From: Trichuris trichiura | Taxonomy: Eukaryota > Nematoda > Enoplea > Trichinellida > Trichuridae | DNA: 64,000 nt | Assembly: GCA_037903355.1 (NCBI GenBank) | Contig: JBAJFE010000001.1 | Span: forward strand, 62,001-126,000 | Direction: 5' to 3' | Shown: piece by piece, positions 58,781 to 64,000 of the stretch | Numbering within the stretch: position 1 is the stretch's first letter | Layout of the letters: each line of letters opens with the position of its first letter | Notes under the pieces: model-generated | The model's input: only the letters and a program-made list of their open reading frames with translations | What the model was told of the DNA's origin: nothing | The model's database searches: none | Program-made: the position numbers and the translations under genes

Positions 58781-59598
58781 ACTTTACCGTTGAATATGGC
58801 ATTTGTTCACTAATAAATTTATGAGCCTGATAAACTTTTGCGCCGGTTTGCTCTCAGGTTAACTTAAAATTTCAAAATTATGATGCCGCAGGAAGCTGCT
58901 TTAAAACCTTAAGTCACGGAACGGCATGCCAACAGATCAAACGATTTTGTCAGCTGATATCCTCTTACATATTCAATGCAACTTACCAGCTGGCAAAAAC
59001 AATACTCGTCAAAATCCGTTTAAGATACTACGACGCAGCTCGGTTTGACGCATCTTGTTTGAAGCGTACGATTCATGGCTTACAGTTCACTGCATAAGGG
59101 TAGCTGCACTGGTGATTCGTACTGATGGAATCTGGCGTGTGACTTATGAATGTCATAAATGGGCAACCCTCGTTTGGTTCAGGTCTGTGTGCCTTATGTT
59201 TCGCTATCGATGGTTCTGATGTTTCCTTCGAAGTGCTTTAGTTCTCATGCAGGTACTTTTCTTCAGAGCATCCTTTCCATTGAGATTTTACCTCTCAACC
59301 AACGGCGTAGTTGAGACAGCGAAGGAACGCAAAGTTAGAAATAACTTTTACTCAGCTACCAAGAAGTGACTAAAAGAGAGACACGAACTAGACAGAAAAC
59401 AGTAAAGCGGTGTGTAAATTCCGATGGAATGTTCTGTTTCAACACTTTCCTAGCAGTACGTTCCCACCAGGTACATTTCTACTGCCCTGCAACAGTATAT
59501 TTTACCAGGTGACTGTCGCCAATGGTCAGTCTCCTTCTGGTACATCTGAAGGTCTATTATGTTTCACCAGCTGTTTCCAAGGGTTCGTTTCAGAGGTA
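58781..59598. other. Upstream of CTP synthase-like gene, nothing recognised
   Basis: About 800 bp. No promoter element or gene could be defined with confidence. Confidence 0.4.
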
Positions 59599-59806
59599 CA
59601 GTTGAACCTCCGTAAGCTGTCCACCCAATAGGCGTTGCGTCCATTTACCACGTCACGGCTAAAACGGTCAACTTCCCACTTACGGTGGTCGACGTAAAGA
59701 GGCTGTCCTTGCGCTTATTCACGTGCAGACCAACCAGCTGGTTAAAATTCGGTCAACTTAGGGAATAGTCGACATATAGAAGTCGTCAACTTTGGAGGTT
59801 CCCCTG
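59599..59806. mobile_element. 208-bp Tigger MITE
   Basis: Ends CAGTTGAACCTCCGTAAG and, inverted, CAGGGGAACCTCCAAAGTTG, with TA on both sides. The internal sequence matches the subterminal part of the 30710/47530 elements. Confidence 0.88.
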
Positions 59807-59808
59807 TA

Positions 59809-60640
59809 GTTTCGTTTTCAAGCCATTACGCTTTCGCATTGCCTGATTGTGACGCTATATGCTTCCGTAGGACATGCTTCCATGGTCTATGGCCACACGG
59901 AGGCGTTTTCGTTCGATCGTGCGTTTACAAGTCTATACTATCAGTAGTGCTACTTTCCACTGAGCTGCGATAATGCGGGTTAAGGAACCAAAATTTTCAC
60001 GTAGCAGCATTTGTCGCGGATACGCTTCCGTGAGTTAAAAAGTTAAAATGCCCTATACAGCGACGTATAAAACTACGGCCGTATTTACAACTAGTTTTTC
60101 TTCATTTACTAAATTTCTGGCGTTTCAGATGATGGTCCAGTTTTTGAACGTTTGCGTATGCCACGTTTAAGGCAGTCGTGAAGAAGCAGAGGCAGTACCG
60201 TGCGCCATGTCAGTGCCGGAAAGTGTCTTTAAAAGATTTCTGCCATACTTTTTGAAGATTTGCTGCAGATCCATCATCTGAAGTAGGAGAATTCAGGGTA
60301 TTTTCAGAGATTTTGTTACAAATTTGGGAGATCCCCTGGATCTTCGCTACACTGAACTTAAAACTTTGACTTTCAAAACGTCTGTTTTTGTTTTTTTTCA
60401 AAACGCCTACAAACTTGGAAATAATAAAAGTTTTGCAATTGACATGGGCACAACAAATACAAAACTGTCCGTATGCAACAACGAAGCGTCGCGGAAGTCC
60501 ATTCTACCCCAAGTGAAGGGTAAACTTCAGCTACTGCATGGATGAAACTGAGGTATTACGCATCTGTTGGACAGGTTACCCAAACTATTAATAACTTCTT
60601 CATCAACTTCGTGTCACGAGGAACGTGGAGCGTCGCTCAG
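59809..60640. other. Intergenic; short ASKHA-like reading frame
   Basis: About 830 bp. A frame near 60430-60545 reads AIDMGTTNTKLSV, resembling the first phosphate loop of actin/Hsp70/sugar-kinase ATPases. It ends after a few dozen residues, and no further domain is visible. Possibly a gene fragment. Confidence 0.25.
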
Positions 60641-61720
60641 TCCTGCAGCAGCGCTCGCATCGTTGCTCTCCTGGGTTAAACCGGCTTTGGCGGAGCCAGA
60701 CTTCGGATTATCTGCAACAGTTTGCTCAAAACCCGTCACAGATCAGTGGAAGCGATCTACCATTTGCGCTTTTCCTCTAAGACGACATGACTGAATGGTC
60801 TGCCGGTTTTAGACTACGGAGAGAGCGCTAGCATTCGCTAGCGGGAAGCCTAGAGGGCGTGAAGTTCATCAACGTTTGCTCAAAAATCGTTCCCGGTCAG
60901 AGAATCGGAGCAACAACTTCGGTGTTTTCCGTGGGAAAGAGATAAATTTTAATCGTTGCTATGTGCACCGTACTGAAAGGAGTTAAACATCCGCTGGTGG
61001 GACATCTCCGCTGGTCACAAAAAGTTGGTCGAAGCTGATAAAAGTTTGTGTAAAAGTTGTGCACCATCGTGGTAATGGAGCCAAATCTACGGACTTTGCC
61101 GAGGGAAGAGATAAATTAAAGTCAGTGAGTGCTGTTCCACGTCAAACGAAATTTAGCGTCCCTAGCGCCAATTCCGGAAACTCGGAATGCAAAACAGCGA
61201 ACGAAACAGCTCGAAATTTGGTCAAAAGTCGACCCAGATCAGAGGAGCGGAGCCACAGTTTCGGGCCATTTCGCGGGAAAGAGATAAATTTGAATCGTTG
61301 CCGAAAGTTTTGAATTGAAAGAATTGAAGCATCTGCCAGCGGCAGGGCTCTTTACCTAGAAAACAAAAAGGCTGGAAGAAACTGACCAAAACGTGTGCAA
61401 AAGTATTACACCTTCGTAGAAATGGAGCTACGAGTTATCTCTCTTCTCGATAAGAGAGAACAATTCAAGTCGATGTCCATTCTTCGCGTAGAAAAAAAAT
61501 TTGGCATGGCCTACTGGCAAGGGTAGAATCTGAGAAAACAAAGAAAGTGGACGAAGTTCCTCCAAATGTTCCTGATCTTACGAACAAAACCACGACTTCT
61601 TTGTCATCGTTGGGAAGGTAGCAAAATTAAATCGTTGCCGATTTTACAGGACCGAAAGAAGTTAAGCATCCGCTAGCGCCGGAGATGCATACGTAGAAAA
61701 CAAGTCAAGCTGCAGTAGAT

Positions 61721-62041
61721 TGTGCGTACCCTGCAATTAGATTGACGGCCGGCCCTCCTGTGGCATGTTGATGTACAGGCGCATGGCCTGCGCCAGCCAG
61801 GTGTCATGCTCTGCCCGACGTCAATATTGACCACTATGATGCACATGTAATGGTCCATTTGTTCCAGATAGTGCGGAATTAGTTTAATGGGGCAAGCAAG
61901 AGTATATAAGGAGCAACTGACGGAAGGCGGAGGGTTGTTGTCGTTACTATGGATCGACGAACGGTTGACGCATCGAGGGACGAATAAATATTCTTTGGGT
62001 TTTACGCGTGAATTGGACAAATGTCGGAATCGGAAACCACA
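61721..62041 (+). mobile_element. Solo LTR 2 (321 bp)
   Basis: Begins TGTGCGTACC and ends GGAAACCACA, flanked by AGAT (61717-61720, 62042-62045). TATATAAGG lies near 61892 and AATAAA near 61983, in the order expected for a + strand LTR. Inserted in satellite DNA. Confidence 0.8.
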
Positions 62042-62418
62042 AGATTGACGAAAGTTTGTGGAAAAGTGGGACAGCTTCGTGAAAATGGACGGATGAGCTA
62101 CCGACCTATAGATAACCGACTACCGGAAGAGATAACTTAAAGTCGCTGCCTGTTGTTTTCCACGAAAGAACATTAGCGTGCCCCAGTGCCGATTCCGGAA
62201 AGCGGAAATCCTAAAGAAAGTGGACGAAATTGGTCAGGATTTGCTAAAAACTTGTCGCACGTCAGAGGAAGCGAGCCAGCACTTAGGCGTTTTCTCTAGG
62301 AATAGGACACGAAAACATGATGTTTTTGTACGGGAGTGTGAGTTTTCATATTGAAAAAATGTCTTTATTACGGATTGTCTCCCGTTGTGAAAATAACAAA
62401 GAGATCTTAACACTTCTT

Positions 62419-62457
62419 CCGGAGCTTTCGGGTTCTTTCGCGACCCGTCTTCAGCGG
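62419..62457 (-). ncRNA. Hammerhead-like ribozyme core, left arm of insert D
   Basis: The - strand reads CCG, CTGAAGA, C, GGGT...ACCC, GAA, AGCT, C17, CGG with a GCGAAAGA loop. It is identical in layout to the right-arm copy. Confidence 0.65.
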
Positions 62458-62946
62458 TGAAATTATGTGTAGTGCGTGGGGTACATTCATCTTCCATTGC
62501 TATCCGGGGTTTTAAAACGAGAGTTAAAGATTTTAAAGTTCTTTTCTTTCTCTTTGGCTGTCAGCTGCCATTTCTTTACTCCTGTATTCTTGGAGGGAAT
62601 TGTCCGTGTATTTAGGCGAAACTTTTAGTATTTTTCTCCATTTTTAACCATTTGTTCCAAAAAAGTGTTAGTGATTTAAACCTTTTTCAATATATTTGTC
62701 CAATCTTATATATATGGAAAAAGGTTTAAATCACTAACACTTTTTTGGAACAAATGGTTAAAAATGGAGAAAATACTAAAAGTTTCGCCTAAATACACGG
62801 ACAATTCCCTCCAAGAATACAGGAGTAAAGAAATGGCAGCTGACAGCCAAAGAGAAAGAAAAGAACTTTAAAATCTTTAACTCTCGTTTTAAAACCCCGG
62901 ATAGCAATGGAAGATGAATGTACCCCACGCACTACACATAATTTCA

Positions 62947-62985
62947 CCGCTGAAGACGGGTCGCGAAAGAACCCGAAAGCTCCGG
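62947..62985 (+). ncRNA. Hammerhead-like ribozyme core, right arm of insert D
   Basis: CCG, CTGAAGA, C, GGGT-CGCGAAAGA-ACCC, GAA, AGCT, C17, CGG. The core is intact. Since the two arms are inverted, transcription across the element in either direction would produce one sense ribozyme, within a transcript able to fold into a long hairpin. Confidence 0.65.
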
Positions 62986-64000
62986 AAGAAGTGTTAAGAT
63001 CTCTTTGTTATTTTCACAACGGGAGACAATCCGTAATAAAGACATTTTTTCAATAGGAATAGGACACAACTCAATGGTTGCGGATTGTATACTGCCGAAA
63101 GAACGTTAGCGTTTGCTGACGGCAATTCTGGAAACCAGGAATGTAGAAAAACAATACAAAATTGCTCACAACTTGCGCAGAACTCGTCCCGCATCAAAGG
63201 ATGCAAGCCACCACTGGAGGGGTTTGTCCAGGAACGAGAGAAAATTCAATGCTTGCGAATTGCAGACTACCGATAGGAACCTTGCACTGGGCAGCAGTAA
63301 GATTAGAAGTCATGAAAGCAGAAAAAAGTGGACGAAACGCTGAAAATTTGCTCAAAAGTAGTCCCCAGTCAGAGGGACGGAGAAAGACCTCAGAGTTTTG
63401 CCTGGGAAAATAATACGATTAAGTCGTTGTTCGAAGCGCTGCACTGAAAGAAGTTGAGCATACGTTAGCGGCAGGGCACTGTATGAAAAAACAAAAAAAC
63501 CTGGAAGAAATTGAACAGTTTCTGCAAAAAAGGTGCATTTTCATAGAAATCGAGCTACGAGTTATCCACTTTCTTGAAGGAAGAGAACAATGAAAGTTGG
63601 TGCCCGTTCTTTGTTAGGAAAAGAAATTTTGCTTGTTCAACGGCCAGGGCCAGAATCTGAGAATGCAAAAAAGAGTGGACGAAGTCCCTCAAAATTTCCA
63701 GAAAACAGGTCCCAGATCGGAAGTACTGAGGGATCGCTTCTGCGTTTTCTCTACGAACTCGAAAGGATTTAATGGTAGCTGATTGCAGACTACTTAGACA
63801 ACCTTAGCATGCGCGAGGGGAAAGACTAGAAGTCGCGAATGCAAAAGAGTGAGGAGAAAATTGCTCAAAGTTTGCTCAAAGCTCATCCTAGATCGAAGGC
63901 ACCTACCCACCACTTGGGCTTTTCCTCTAGGAATTCGCTAAGATTCAACGCTCAGAGGTTGTAGACTACACAGAGCCTTACCAACCGTCAGTAGGAAGAG

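Larger units (their letters stand above)
62311..63054 (-). mobile_element. 744-bp palindromic PLE insertion (insert D)
   Basis: Perfect 13-bp duplications AGGAATAGGACAC (62298-62310, 63055-63067), which are satellite sequence. A 39-nt tail (62311-62349) precedes two nearly perfect ~340-bp arms (62350-62693 and ~62718-63054) around a ~25 nt spacer. Each arm carries a hammerhead-like core in opposite orientation. The arms hold no RT or endonuclease, only PLE end sequence. Confidence 0.92.
60640..64000. repeat. Degenerate ~172-bp tandem satellite (dimeric, ~345 bp)
   Basis: Recurrent blocks such as TTTGCTCAAAA, CCAGATCAGAGG, GCGTTTTCTCTAGGAA and AAAGTGGACGAA recur at about 60735, 60895, 61240, 62265, 63185, 63365, 63710 and 63890. 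Adjacent spacings are about 160-180 or about 345 bp. Two monomer types appear to alternate. Copies are strongly diverged. A solo LTR and a palindromic PLE are inserted, and the array runs off the window's right edge. Confidence 0.75.

Noticed and set aside
60430..60545. ASKHA-type phosphate loop (AIDMGTTNTK)
   Set aside because: Too short, with no second motif and no splice partners. Kept only as a note in the intergenic entry.
1..64000. CRISPR arrays, bacterial operons, tRNA or rRNA genes
   Set aside because: None seen. The window is eukaryotic, and GGTTCGA-like matches (about 15655, 56146) lack tRNA context.

Overview
This window looks like a repeat-rich nematode nuclear scaffold. The genes have short (about 50 nt) GT-AG introns. 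One gene encodes a transthyretin-like (TTL) secreted protein, a family essentially confined to nematodes. There is also a small inverted block of TTAGGC telomere-type repeats. A Trichuris-like (clade I) origin would fit the intron size and Penelope load, but that is only a guess.

Layout. 1-3.5 kb holds a broken pogo-type transposon folded into a ~2.2 kb palindrome. 5.2-22.1 kb is the host-gene block, all on the + strand and closely packed: heparan sulfate 2-O-sulfotransferase, an RPAP2/Rtr1-type RNA polymerase II CTD phosphatase, a small unknown gene, DPM2, a TTL protein, mitochondrial ribosomal protein L41, the autophagy E2 enzyme ATG3, and a ten-finger C2H2 protein. Several starts sit directly behind strong splice acceptors, which suggests spliced-leader trans-splicing. 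29.1-30.4 kb (- strand) is a single-exon TspanC8 tetraspanin. 57.1-58.8 kb (- strand) is an intact intronless CTP synthase homologue that has lost the glutaminase cysteine. Most of the remainder (30.7-55.9 kb and 60.6-64 kb) is transposons nested in transposons plus a degenerate ~172 bp satellite.

Most notable system. At least six insertions share one unusual architecture: a head-to-head palindrome of a Penelope-like element (PLE), or of a related sequence, with a one-sided 38-48 nt tail and a 12-14 bp target-site duplication (TSD). A seventh (23.1 kb) has the palindrome and a 9 bp repeat but no recognisable tail. The largest spans 34371-42747 and is two PLE copies joined 5' to 5', later interrupted by three DNA transposons and a solo LTR. 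The smallest is 102 bp, and its empty target site is preserved in the other arm of the 1-2.2 kb palindrome. Five of these loci, or their relatives, carry hammerhead-ribozyme-like cores (CUGANGA, stem II, GAAA, minimal stem III AGCU).

The other mobile DNA includes two large Tigger elements, three smaller Tigger-like elements and three Tigger MITEs, all at TA sites; four hAT elements, three with 8-bp TSDs; and three solo LTRs with 4-5 bp TSDs. The TSDs and nesting give a relative insertion order.
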